From positions 1 through 33,677 of the forward strand of contig DIKO01000121.1 in NCBI GenBank assembly GCA_002423615.1: a stretch of 33,677 nt of DNA, read 5' to 3'. The stretch is from Desulfobacteraceae bacterium UBA5616 (lineage in GTDB: Bacteria > Desulfobacterota > Desulfobacteria > Desulfobacterales > UBA5616). A program made the translations under genes and the position numbers. Each line of letters opens with the position of its first letter. Within the stretch, counting starts at the first letter, position 1. Below the pieces are notes generated by a model. It ran no database searches, was not told the origin of the DNA, and saw nothing but the letters and a program-made list of their open reading frames with translations. Shown in pieces: positions 8,726 to 17,292 of this stretch.

Positions 8726-8779
8726 TGTCGCTTGCTTTTTTTGAGGGAAAACTTTCAATACAGCTTTATTCCATCCCTA

Positions 8780-9919
8780 TCATTCGTCGAAGGTCCTACG
8801 CATTGATCCGGCGGCTGCTCTTTTCACTTGAAGCAACGTTTTCGCGATGTCTCTCAGACGGCGCCTGATCCAGTGCTCCCGAAGATAGACGGCGCTGTGG
8901 GGGCAAACCTCCATGCAGCAGTAGCAAAGGATGCAGCGTTGATGGTCGCACTCCGGCCCCGGATGGAAAGAAATGGCTCCGGCCGGACATTTTCCTCCGC
9001 ACAGACCGCACTCCACACAGCGCTCGGGAGTAAAATGGATTCGCGACCGGGGAAGGAGACCCGCAAAATAAATCAGGTACGGGAAATTGGCTGAAAGCGG
9101 TTTTTTGAAGGACTTTCGAACTTCACGACCGCTGCCGACGGTCTCGATCTCGGTGCGCCGGATCCCCGAATATCGATTCGTATAGATTTGCTCCGGTTTG
9201 AAACCCATCATCTCGGCAGCAACGATATCCGTGGCAAAGGCCGATGTGCCCGCCACGATTAAACCGGATGCTATCGGATGCCCGGAGGCGCCGGGCCCTT
9301 CTCCTTCCAATCCCACAACGCCGTCAATGATATTCAACTGCGGTTTGATCTCCCGATGCAGCCCGATGAGAAACCGGGAAAAGGATCGAGGGTTGGGCAA
9401 TGTCTTGTGGTATCCCTGCTTCACAGCACCGGGAATGCAACCGTAGAGATTCTTCACACAGAGGGTCACTCCGGTCAAGCCATGGGTCTTCATCTTGGCC
9501 ACATTGATGATGAAGTCCGCCTGGAAGAGGATTTCGGGCAGAGGAACGGCGCCGACTTTACCTTCGAAAGGAACAATCCGCGTCGGTTCTGTATCAAAAT
9601 TGATGATTTTGGCATACCGGGAAAGAGGCGCAATATTGCAGACGCCAAAGGCTTGATCCGTATTGTAAAAGGCGCTTTCCCCGATCAGGATCTCGGCGCC
9701 GGCAGCCTTGAGGATCTTGCAGAGTTCTTCCAGAATGGTCGGATGGGTCGTAATCGCCCTTGCCGGTTTGACCGGAGACATCAGATTGGGCTTTATCAGA
9801 ACCCGCATGCCAGGTTTGAGGGAAACGTTCAGATGGGCAAGCGTCTCTTCAAGGGCCTTACGCACATCCGCAGGATCATAGGTGTCACAGCAGACACAGC
9901 TGACGCGATAACCAATCAT
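8780..9919 (-). CDS. DUF362 protein with two [4Fe-4S] ferredoxin motifs
   Basis: This 379-residue protein has an N-terminal DUF362 domain (about 1-290), recognisable from VLIKPNLMSP, THPTILEEL, INVAKMKTHGLTGVTLCVKNLYG and IIDGVVGLEGEGP. A C-terminal ferredoxin region carries two CxxCxxCxxxCP motifs, with cysteines at 301, 304, 307, 311 and 329, 332, 335, 339. The clusters should pass electrons, but the reaction of DUF362 proteins is not established. It has no signal peptide, so it is probably cytoplasmic. It sits between the beta-propeller gene and the large membrane protein on the same strand, 21 bases before the longest frame of the latter. No RfbH-type deoxygenase that would need an electron donor was found here. 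The start at 9919 has GGGA close upstream. Confidence 0.9.
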   Translation of the reverse strand: MIGYRVSCVCCDTYDPADVRKALEETLAHLNVSLKPGMRVLIKPNLMSPVKPARAITTHPTILEELCKILKAAGAEILIGESAFYNTDQAFGVCNIAPLSRYAKIINFDTEPTRIVPFEGKVGAVPLPEILFQADFIINVAKMKTHGLTGVTLCVKNLYGCIPGAVKQGYHKTLPNPRSFSRFLIGLHREIKPQLNIIDGVVGLEGEGPGASGHPIASGLIVAGTSAFATDIVAAEMMGFKPEQIYTNRYSGIRRTEIETVGSGREVRKSFKKPLSANFPYLIYFAGLLPRSRIHFTPERCVECGLCGGKCPAGAISFHPGPECDHQRCILCYCCMEVCPHSAVYLREHWIRRRLRDIAKTLLQVKRAAAGSMRRTFDE

Positions 9920-9973
9920 TATATCCCGGACTCGAAAATGAATTCACGACAAAGACTGGATTGGAATGAGAAA

Positions 9974-10999
9974 TCAGGGCACACTGAAAATGGTTTTTCC
10001 CAGACAGAAAGTGTATTGACCGGATCGACGCTTGCCGTCAGCGGCAGCGATCCACCGTCCGCGACTTACCGGCCAAGCGGAGAGCTGATGCATTCCCATG
10101 CTGTTCCATCCCGTTCCTGAACCCTTCAAAACGGGATTGTCCTCCAAAGGACGTTCCCGGTATTCTTCCCGCGTCAGTGTTATGATCTCGAAGCCCCTTA
10201 CCGCTTTGCCGTATTTCTCTCCATACTCCTGAGAATCCTGGGAAAATCGGATAAGACGCTCCCCCGTATCCATAATATTTCCTGCCGGCCTGGCATCCCG
10301 GCCGTTTCCGCTGATAATCGGGCTTCCGATATGTTCATGCCAGGGACCTTCCGGACGGTCGGCATAAAAAAGATAGAGGTCTTGATTATCAATGGAGGAA
10401 GCAAACAACCAAAGCAAACCCTGATGAATCAAAACCGTCGAATCCACCAGCTCCCTGTCGGTGATGATCGTTTTTACCAATTGCCATTCGTCGGGGAAAT
10501 GCGTCGCCTTGTAGAGGCGGACGCTTTTGACGGCAACGGACTCCGGAACCAGGTAATAATTATCCCTCCATTTGAAAACATTCGGATAGGAGAGATGAAA
10601 CGGCTCTTCCAGTACAACCCGCTCATAGCGCCAGCAGAGTCCGTCGTCGCTGGTCGCCAGACCAATGACGCCGCGATCCACACCCAGGGCCTCAAAGAAC
10701 AGATAAAACGTATCTCGATCCCGAATCAGAAAAGGATCGGCCACGAAACGGGCCGGCATGTCCGTGACGTCGGCGGCCGTGAGAACCGGATTGCCCGGGC
10801 GGGCATGCAACCTCAAGGATCGGTTCTGTATTTCCAGATCGTAGATGCCGACGCTCCAGATATCCCCGGCAGGCCCGGAAGAACAGAGATAGGGGATGTC
10901 GATATTTGCCTTGTGGACGATGAGAACGCCGAAGAATGCAACGGCGGCAAACAGGGAAAGTGCGACAAAAACCCTTCGAAAACAATTGTTCCTCATCAT
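9974..10999 (-). CDS. Membrane-anchored beta-propeller, GINT1 N-terminal-like
   Basis: This 341-residue protein has a hydrophobic N-terminal segment at about 10-29 (signal anchor or signal peptide), so the rest should be outside the cytoplasm. The body resembles the five-bladed propeller found at the N-terminus of plant glucosamine inositolphosphorylceramide transferase 1 and in stand-alone bacterial relatives. Landmarks are FVADPFLI (85-92), FYLFFEA (98-104), IGLATSDDGLCWRYE, FHLSYPNVF (134-142), YYLVPES (148-154) and DSTVL (186-190). The fold is related to GH43/GH32 propellers, where D and E residues act in catalysis, but activity is not established. No partner glycosyltransferase domain is fused. 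It starts 23 bases after rfbF, with a weak ribosome-binding site. A glycan-binding or trimming role is inference. Confidence 0.75.
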   Translation of the reverse strand: MMRNNCFRRVFVALSLFAAVAFFGVLIVHKANIDIPYLCSSGPAGDIWSVGIYDLEIQNRSLRLHARPGNPVLTAADVTDMPARFVADPFLIRDRDTFYLFFEALGVDRGVIGLATSDDGLCWRYERVVLEEPFHLSYPNVFKWRDNYYLVPESVAVKSVRLYKATHFPDEWQLVKTIITDRELVDSTVLIHQGLLWLFASSIDNQDLYLFYADRPEGPWHEHIGSPIISGNGRDARPAGNIMDTGERLIRFSQDSQEYGEKYGKAVRGFEIITLTREEYRERPLEDNPVLKGSGTGWNSMGMHQLSAWPVSRGRWIAAADGKRRSGQYTFCLGKTIFSVP

Positions 11000-11022
11000 G
11001 CGGATTTTGGAAATAGCTCTAA

Positions 11023-11799
11023 TTACCAGATTTTCCAGCCTGCCCGGCCCTCACTCCAAAGTTTTTCCAGTTTTTGCAGATCCCTCAACGTATCCATGCA
11101 GGACCAGAAACCGGTATGCCTGTAAACCATGAGTTGCCCTTCATCGACAATCTGTTCCAGTGGTCCGTACTCCAGATCGCAGTCATCGGCATCGTTGAGG
11201 TAGTCGAAAATCTTCCGGTTGAACACAAAGAAGCCGCCGTTGATGAATCCCGGCATTTCAGGCTTTTCAAAAAATTTCTCGACTCGGTCCCCATTGATTT
11301 TCAGTTCCCCGAAATAAGAGGGTGGGCGGAGCACTCCCGTCACCGTGACAAGCTTGCCGTGTTTTTTGTGAAAGTCCAGCAGGGCATGGATGTTTACATC
11401 GGACAGTCCGTCGCCGTAGGTGGCCATGAACGTGTCGCCCTCGATGAATTTCTGGAGCTTTTTCAACCTTGCCCCCTTGAGGGATTTCTCGCCGGTATCG
11501 GCCAGCGTGATCCGCCACCCCGTCTCCTCATGGTTATGGTGAATGCAGACATTTTCCGGCTTCCCCAGCTCGATGGTTACATCGTTGTTCATCAGCTCGT
11601 AATGGCAGAAATAATTCTTGATCATCTCCCCCTTGTAACCCAAGGCCAGAACGAAATCGTAGTGGCCAAAGTGGGCATAGTTCTTCATGATATGCCAGAG
11701 GACGGGCCTCTTTCCGATATTCACCATCGGTTTGGGACGCGATTCGGTTTCCTCCCGCAGGCGGGTGCCTGCCCCACCGCAAAAAATGACGATTTCCAT
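11023..11799 (-). CDS. rfbF: Glucose-1-phosphate cytidylyltransferase
   Basis: This enzyme makes CDP-glucose from CTP and glucose-1-phosphate, the substrate of RfbG. The 258-residue protein has the family length and signature: GGAGTRLREET at 8-18, RPKPMVNIG, and GYKGEMIKNYF. EETGWRITLADTG, TYGDGLSDV and FINGGFFVFNR follow, as in RfbF proteins. The ATG at 11799 lies ten bases after GGGAG and is preferred over in-frame TTG at 11808 and GTG at 11805. It is the first gene of block II on the minus strand and faces the divergent GT4 gene across 121 bases. In many genomes rfbF and rfbG are adjacent; here eight genes separate them. Confidence 0.95.
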   Translation of the reverse strand: MEIVIFCGGAGTRLREETESRPKPMVNIGKRPVLWHIMKNYAHFGHYDFVLALGYKGEMIKNYFCHYELMNNDVTIELGKPENVCIHHNHEETGWRITLADTGEKSLKGARLKKLQKFIEGDTFMATYGDGLSDVNIHALLDFHKKHGKLVTVTGVLRPPSYFGELKINGDRVEKFFEKPEMPGFINGGFFVFNRKIFDYLNDADDCDLEYGPLEQIVDEGQLMVYRHTGFWSCMDTLRDLQKLEKLWSEGRAGWKIW

Positions 11800-11920
11800 G
11801 ATCACCAAACTCCCTTATAAAAATGTTACGGGACCCATATCACGATCGTTGGAGAAAGACGATCTTTTTCGCGTCGTGGTAAGGCCAAAAACGGTCTTGA
11901 GTAATTCGTCTATCCATACT
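11800..11920. promoter_or_regulatory. Divergent intergenic region (rfbF / GT4-wzx)
   Basis: These 121 bases separate rfbF (minus) from the GT4 gene (plus) and must hold, or lie next to, the promoters of both units unless they are transcribed from further away. A plus-strand TTGAGT (about 11898-11903) followed 17 bases later by TATGAA is a weak sigma-70-like candidate that overlaps the proposed start codon. No convincing minus-strand promoter pair was found. No operator palindrome stood out. Confidence 0.35.
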
Positions 11921-13045
11921 ATGAATGAGCGCATGAGAAATGGGCAAACCTTGAAGGTCCTGATCTGCAACTTCGAATCCTTGCAAACCCCCAGCGGTGT
12001 CGCCTCCTATGCCATCAAACTGCTGCGGCATCTCCCATGTATGGAGGCATTGACCACCAGAAACGCCTTCCATATGCCTCTCGAAGCGAGAGAAGTTAAT
12101 CTGGAAGCCAGGACCCGGTACAATGAAATTTTCTGGATAACACCTGCCAAATTAATATTGATGTATCGCAAAATCCGCGAACCGGACCTGATCCATCTGA
12201 ATCCTTTTAATTTTACGGAACTGATCCTCCTTTTCCTTACCCGGATTTATGGGAAAAAATGCATTGCCGTAATGCATTCGAATATTAACTCCCACTGCCT
12301 GACTCCCGTCATTGCCCTGGAAATGGCGCGACTGATCATTGTTTACAACATAACGCTGATGATGGCCGACGGAATGGTCTTTCTCTCCCATGCGCATTAT
12401 GAGAATTATCGGAAGTACAGCCTTCTGAAAAACCGATTCAAAGCCAGAGCCGCCATTATTCCGAACGCAATTGACGCCGAGAGAATCCTGACGGAGAGAA
12501 AGCCCGTAGCAGAAAGCCTCTTGACCTGCATCTTCGTGGGGAGATTTGAAAAACGCAAGGGGATTTATGATTTAATGGCACTGGCCGAACGTTTGCAGGG
12601 AGAAGAGATCCGCTTCCTGATCGTCGGCTGCGGCTCTCTGAAACTTCAAAAACCACTGACCAATGTGACGATCGTCGGAAAAGTCAACAATGAAGATCTT
12701 TTCGACTACTACGATAAGAGCCATGTTTTTTTTATACCTTCCTATTCAGAGGCCTCTCCCATAACACTTCTGGAGGCCATGGCGCGGGGGTTGGTGGTAC
12801 TGGCATCGGATATCCCCGGCATGCGGGAGAAAATCGAGCCGGAAAGAAACGGTTACCTGTTCAAACCGGGTGATATCGAGAAAATGAGGGAACGACTTTT
12901 ATACATCAAAGACCATCCCCAAGAAATGAGGAGGATCGGCAGAAACAACCTTGAAGATGTGAAACGGTTCACCGTAGAAAATCAAGCGAATCAATATCTC
13001 GAAGTGTATCGCCAAATTTTATACCATGATAAAAGCCCTTATTAA
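11921..13045 (+). CDS. Glycosyltransferase family 4
   Basis: This 374-residue GT-B retaining glycosyltransferase should act on the cytoplasmic side. The N-terminal domain begins KVLICNFESLQTPSGVASYAIKLL, typical of GT4. The C-terminal domain has IFVGRFEKRKGIYDL and the donor-binding E-x7-E motif in SEASPITLLEAMARG, then SDIPGMRE. The open frame extends upstream to 11687, but that part runs antisense through rfbF and lacks family similarity. The ATG at 11921 is taken as start; ATG at 11933 is an alternative, and neither has a good ribosome-binding site. The gene overlaps the flippase gene by 20 bases, so the two form a small plus-strand operon. Donor and acceptor are unknown. Confidence 0.88.
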   Translation: MNERMRNGQTLKVLICNFESLQTPSGVASYAIKLLRHLPCMEALTTRNAFHMPLEAREVNLEARTRYNEIFWITPAKLILMYRKIREPDLIHLNPFNFTELILLFLTRIYGKKCIAVMHSNINSHCLTPVIALEMARLIIVYNITLMMADGMVFLSHAHYENYRKYSLLKNRFKARAAIIPNAIDAERILTERKPVAESLLTCIFVGRFEKRKGIYDLMALAERLQGEEIRFLIVGCGSLKLQKPLTNVTIVGKVNNEDLFDYYDKSHVFFIPSYSEASPITLLEAMARGLVVLASDIPGMREKIEPERNGYLFKPGDIEKMRERLLYIKDHPQEMRRIGRNNLEDVKRFTVENQANQYLEVYRQILYHDKSPY

Positions 13046-14285
13046 CGATCACCGAGAGACGATTCTGAACGTCTTCTGGCGGGGCCTTCAATTGGCCGTC
13101 AAGGATGGCGTCACGTTTGTCATATTCATTCTGGCCGCCAAGCTCTTGAGTCCTTATGAATTCGGTGTTTACAATTATGTCCTTGCTATTATCTTTTTCC
13201 TCATTCTCTTCGGCGATTTCGGTATTTCCGTAGCCGCCTCAAAATACGTGGCGGAATATCAAGTCACGAATCCGGAAAAACTCAAATACGTGCTTTGCAA
13301 TGCGGGCCTGGTCATCCTGGCCTTGACGATCCTGATTACGACAGCTACCCTTCTCTGGGGTCCACTAATCCTTAAAGACAAGCACATCTATGTTCTTTAC
13401 ATTTTGCCTGTTGTATTCCTTGCCCCCATGACATCCCTCTACGACGGCATTTATCGAGGGCTGAAGCAGTTTAAGCTGCTGGCACTTCTCTCTACGGGTA
13501 CCAGTGTTGTCACGCTGGGTTTGATCTATTATCTGATTCAGAAATACGGATTGATCGGGGCCCTTCTTTCACAAAATCTCTTCTATCTCCTGTTATTCCT
13601 GGTTCTGGCATTTTTCTACCGGGATTTTGTCTTCAGATTAAATCGAAAAATCCTAAAATCCGTCGGTCTCTACGCCCTAATGATCGGCATCATCCACTTG
13701 AGCGCCTTTCTATACACTCGTGTCGATCTCCTCGTTCTTGGTTACTACGATTTGATCATAGAGATCGGTTATTACGAAATCGTCAACAAGGTTCTGATGA
13801 TCATGCAGCTTCCGTTTCTCGTTTACGCTCAGGTCCAGGCCCCCAACATGGTGGCGTCGTATTGCCGGGAGGGAAGCACCGCCATTCTGGGTAAATTGAC
13901 CTTATACATCAAATATGCAACGGCCTTTTCCGCATTGCTGACCATCCTGATCGGTTTGATTGTCCCCTGGGTGCTTAAAAATTTTCTGACGGAGTATTAT
14001 CTCCCCAGCGTGATCACGATTCTGTACATCTTTCTCTTCCTTTTTATCTTTCAGAACGTTTCAAACCTGGTAGGCAACACATTCATCATCTCCACAGGCC
14101 ATGCGCGAATCAACATGATCAACATCATCGTCTTCGGCATCCTGAGTCTGATTCTCGACATCCTGTTTGTGCACTGCTTTGGATTTATGGGAATTGCCTA
14201 TGCCAAGCTCTTGGTCATGATTTTCGGAAGTCTGTCGCTGATCATTCTATACCGATATGCCTTGAAGAAAGAGAAGCACGCGTGA
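13026..14285 (+). CDS. wzx: Wzx-type polysaccharide flippase
   Basis: This 419-residue polytopic membrane protein belongs to the MOP/PST polysaccharide exporter group. It begins with a short polar stretch (FWRGLQLAVKDGVTFVIFILAAKLL) followed by LSPYEFGVYNYVLAI. The helix pairs and charged loops are typical of Wzx, with about twelve hydrophobic segments across the length. It should flip undecaprenyl-diphosphate-linked glycan units across the inner membrane. It is coupled to the GT4 gene by overlap. Its stop codon touches the stop codon of the convergent asnB gene with no space between. It coexists with an ABC-type exporter (wzm/wzt) in this window, and no clear Wzy polymerase was recognised. 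Confidence 0.88.
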   Translation: MIKALINDHRETILNVFWRGLQLAVKDGVTFVIFILAAKLLSPYEFGVYNYVLAIIFFLILFGDFGISVAASKYVAEYQVTNPEKLKYVLCNAGLVILALTILITTATLLWGPLILKDKHIYVLYILPVVFLAPMTSLYDGIYRGLKQFKLLALLSTGTSVVTLGLIYYLIQKYGLIGALLSQNLFYLLLFLVLAFFYRDFVFRLNRKILKSVGLYALMIGIIHLSAFLYTRVDLLVLGYYDLIIEIGYYEIVNKVLMIMQLPFLVYAQVQAPNMVASYCREGSTAILGKLTLYIKYATAFSALLTILIGLIVPWVLKNFLTEYYLPSVITILYIFLFLFIFQNVSNLVGNTFIISTGHARINMINIIVFGILSLILDILFVHCFGFMGIAYAKLLVMIFGSLSLIILYRYALKKEKHA

Positions 14286-16142
14286 TCATCTTATGCTCCA
14301 CGAATTCAGGAGCCAGATGTTCCATAGGAAGGCCCGATTATCCAACTTACAGACACGATGCTCCGCCGCCATTTCGGCAATGTATGGGGCATAAAGATTA
14401 GGAAGATGCTCGTGGCCACTTAAGGAAAGACTGCCCTCTTGAAACCAACGGCCGATCGGCACGCTGAATCCTTTCTTCGAACGACCGAGAATTTCCCGCG
14501 GCAGAACAGGTTCCAGTGCCTTCTTCAGTATATATTTCGTCCGGCCGTGGCGATATTTATAAGCGTGGGGTATTTTCCGGACAAAGTCGACGAGTTCGAT
14601 ATCCAGGAACGGAGCCCGCACCTCCAGTGAATTCATCATGCTGGCGCGATCGGCCTTGACCAGGATGTCATCCTGCAGATAGAGCTTGGTATAGAATTGC
14701 AGGGTCTTGTCTGCGAGATTTTCCTGTTTGCAGGCATCCCACTGTTCGATGGCCTCGGCATAAACCTCCTCGATGTCGGTGGGTTCCTGAAAAAGCGCCT
14801 CAAGATCATGTGGATCGAGCGGACCCAGCCAGACGGCATTCCATAGACGCTCAGGATAGGAAAGACCTCTCAAGGTTCTCTTGAGGCGAAAATCGAGGCT
14901 CATGTTTCGATGGGTCGAGGGAAGAGCCGCCGCCATCAATCGGATCGCCTGATGCACCGGTCGGGGGATGAGGCGGTCATACCATTTGGCCATCGTCAGC
15001 GCCCGAAAGGGATCATAACCGGCAAAAAGCTCGTCGCCGCCGTCTCCCGCCAAGGCCACCGTCACATGTTTCCTCGTTTCCCTGCAGAGCAGATAGGCGG
15101 GCATGAGAGAACTGTCCCCCATCGGCTCGTCGAGCTTGCCGACAATCTCCGGCAGAAGTTCCCGCGCCCGCTCCATGGAAAGGATCTCTTCGTGATGCAC
15201 CGTGTTGTAGCGCTCGGCGATGATTCGGGCATATTTTGTTTCGTCGAAGCTTGCCTCTTCAAAACCGATGCAGAAACTCTTCATGCGCGTTTGTCCGGTC
15301 GCTTCCGCCGCATAGGCCGTGATGGCGGAGGAATCGATCCCGCCGCTGAGAAAAACTCCCAGCGGAACATCGGACATGAGTCTTCGTCGCACCGCTTTTC
15401 GGAGCAGCTCCCGGAGCTCCTCCCCCCACGTTTCTTCCGGGTTTTCGGGCACACGTTCAAAAGGTTCCAAAACAAAATCCCAGTACTTGGATACCTGAAA
15501 GTTCAGGACATCGGTTTTCAGCAGCAGGCAATGGCCGCCGGGAAGTTTAAAGATCTGCCGGTAAATTGTGGAAGGCGCCGGAATATATCCGTAGGCAAAA
15601 TATTTTTTCAGCCCTTTGTGGTCGACGTTGGCCGCAATCTGCGGGTGGCGAATCAGGGCGCGAAGTTCGGAAGCAAATGCAAAGGTTTGATTCTGCAGGG
15701 AATAATAAAGGGGTTTCTTTCCGAAACGGTCCCGGCTGATAAAGATTTCGTGCCGTTTGCGGTCGTAAAGGGCAAAGGCCCACATGCCGTTCAGACGGGA
15801 CGGCAGTTCCCGACCCCACTGCCGGTAACCGTGGAGAAGCACCTCGGTATCGGAGTGGTCGGTGTGGAAGTGGTGGCCATTCCGGATCAATTCTTCCCTG
15901 AGTTCCAGATGATTGTAAATCTCGCCGTTGTAGACAATCCCCAGAGCATCATCCGCCGTCCACATCGGCTGCGCTCCCCCGCTCAGGTCGATGATGGACA
16001 AGCGACGGTGTCCCAGATAGACCGCCTCTTGAACATCATGCCACAATCCGCCGGCATCCGGGCCCCGATGAATCAGAGCCTCATTCATGGATACGAGATT
16101 TTCCCTATGGCCGGCCCCCACAAAACCGCAAATTCCGCACAT
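14286..16142 (-). CDS. asnB: Asparagine synthetase-type glutamine amidotransferase
   Basis: This 618-residue AsnB-family protein has two domains. The N-terminal class II glutaminase starts at Cys2 (MCGICGF), with RGPDAGG, the YNGEIYNH loop (71-78) and the HSDTEVLLHGY region; it releases ammonia from glutamine. The C-terminal synthetase domain has the ATP pyrophosphatase motif LSGGIDSSA at 265-273 and later AGDGGDELFAGYD. In glycan loci, relatives are thought to amidate sugar carboxylates such as uronic acids; ordinary asparagine synthesis cannot be excluded from sequence. The gene begins two bases after the stop of the upstream GT2, a sign of translational coupling and of a role in the cluster. 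It ends directly against the convergent wzx gene. Confidence 0.93.
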   Translation of the reverse strand: MCGICGFVGAGHRENLVSMNEALIHRGPDAGGLWHDVQEAVYLGHRRLSIIDLSGGAQPMWTADDALGIVYNGEIYNHLELREELIRNGHHFHTDHSDTEVLLHGYRQWGRELPSRLNGMWAFALYDRKRHEIFISRDRFGKKPLYYSLQNQTFAFASELRALIRHPQIAANVDHKGLKKYFAYGYIPAPSTIYRQIFKLPGGHCLLLKTDVLNFQVSKYWDFVLEPFERVPENPEETWGEELRELLRKAVRRRLMSDVPLGVFLSGGIDSSAITAYAAEATGQTRMKSFCIGFEEASFDETKYARIIAERYNTVHHEEILSMERARELLPEIVGKLDEPMGDSSLMPAYLLCRETRKHVTVALAGDGGDELFAGYDPFRALTMAKWYDRLIPRPVHQAIRLMAAALPSTHRNMSLDFRLKRTLRGLSYPERLWNAVWLGPLDPHDLEALFQEPTDIEEVYAEAIEQWDACKQENLADKTLQFYTKLYLQDDILVKADRASMMNSLEVRAPFLDIELVDFVRKIPHAYKYRHGRTKYILKKALEPVLPREILGRSKKGFSVPIGRWFQEGSLSLSGHEHLPNLYAPYIAEMAAEHRVCKLDNRAFLWNIWLLNSWSIR

Positions 16143-16144
16143 GA

Positions 16145-17164
16145 TTATTTCCGAATCCCTGCGTTCATATATTCAAAATCCCGGTAAAAAGACTCCTGTT
16201 TTAAAATGTATTTAAAAACAAACCAAACCAACATCCTTCTGTTCATGATGCGTTTCAATCCATGAAAGCGGATATCCCGCTGCAGCGAACGGTAGACCTT
16301 GATGTCATAGGTCTTCAGATAATCCCAGATGGTTTTTTCCTGTTCCTTGTTTCTGAGCATCATGGCCCGGACCAGAATCTGGACAAAATATCGCTTCAGC
16401 ATCCGCCGTCGCCACTGATCGAGAATCGGTTTTGGAAAATATTGTTTTTCCAACGCAAACCGATAAGGCGATTCAATGTACTCCACGTTGCTTAAAAACC
16501 GCCGAACATCCTGTTTCATCGTTTCATTCAAACCGTGTCGCCTCCATACACCGACGAAACGATTGATAAAACCGACCCTTCTGTTGATGATCAATTTCAA
16601 CAGGCCTTCCCAGTCGGTGCTTCGGATATCCTTTTCAAAAAAGCCGACATCCATGGCATGGCGACGATCGTGAACCACCGTCAACGTGGTTAACGAATAT
16701 CCTTTGAAATAATTCAGGAAAAGCCAATTCCCATCCATGATTTCCGGTAGGTCGCTGTTCACTTTGTCTTCGACGAAGGAATGGTCCCGCTCATAGAGGG
16801 ATTGATACCGGGAAAAAACCATCACCAACCCTTCTCGCTCGATCAGATTCATCGCATCGCTGATGTAGTGACTGTCCGTCAGGTAATCGTCACCGTCCAG
16901 ATGCAGCGCATAATCGCCGGTGGAATAATCGTAAAGAGCCCGGTGAAAATTTCCGATCATCCCCAGATTCCGATCGTTACGAAAATATTTGAACCTGCCG
17001 TCGGAACGGAACGGATCGATGACCGATCCGATCTCATCGGTCGAAGCATTGTCGCTGACGACCACTTCCAAATTCGGGTAATCCTGTGACAGGACGGATT
17101 CCACGGCTTGGCCGATATAGTTCGCCTGGTTATAGGCGGTAATGGCGACACTGACTTTTTTCAT
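16145..17164 (-). CDS. Glycosyltransferase family 2
   Basis: This 339-residue inverting GT-A glycosyltransferase begins KKVSVAITAYNQANYIGQAVESVLSQDYPNLEVVVSDNASTD, the classical GT2 start, and has the metal-binding DxD in LDGDDYLTD. A C-terminal basic and aromatic region, with no clear transmembrane helix, probably contacts the membrane or acceptor. The start at 17164 has GGGA five bases upstream. Its stop lies two bases before asnB, so the two are coupled. It should add one sugar to the cytoplasmic glycan intermediate; specificity cannot be read from sequence. Confidence 0.9.
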   Translation of the reverse strand: MKKVSVAITAYNQANYIGQAVESVLSQDYPNLEVVVSDNASTDEIGSVIDPFRSDGRFKYFRNDRNLGMIGNFHRALYDYSTGDYALHLDGDDYLTDSHYISDAMNLIEREGLVMVFSRYQSLYERDHSFVEDKVNSDLPEIMDGNWLFLNYFKGYSLTTLTVVHDRRHAMDVGFFEKDIRSTDWEGLLKLIINRRVGFINRFVGVWRRHGLNETMKQDVRRFLSNVEYIESPYRFALEKQYFPKPILDQWRRRMLKRYFVQILVRAMMLRNKEQEKTIWDYLKTYDIKVYRSLQRDIRFHGLKRIMNRRMLVWFVFKYILKQESFYRDFEYMNAGIRK

Positions 17165-17292
17165 GCTGTTCCCGCTCCGATTTCACCTGGAATATACTGC
17201 GATCCGGTTTGCATTCAAGAACCTCCGTCGTTCAAGAACCGTCCATGCCGAAGCCCGTTCGTCTCCAACAAGAGCGTGTCTCATTCCTTCCG

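Noticed and set aside
11687..11920. Upstream 78-codon extension of the plus-strand GT4
   Set aside because: It runs through rfbF in antisense and the divergent gap and has no GT4 similarity. Family similarity starts near KVLICNFESL.
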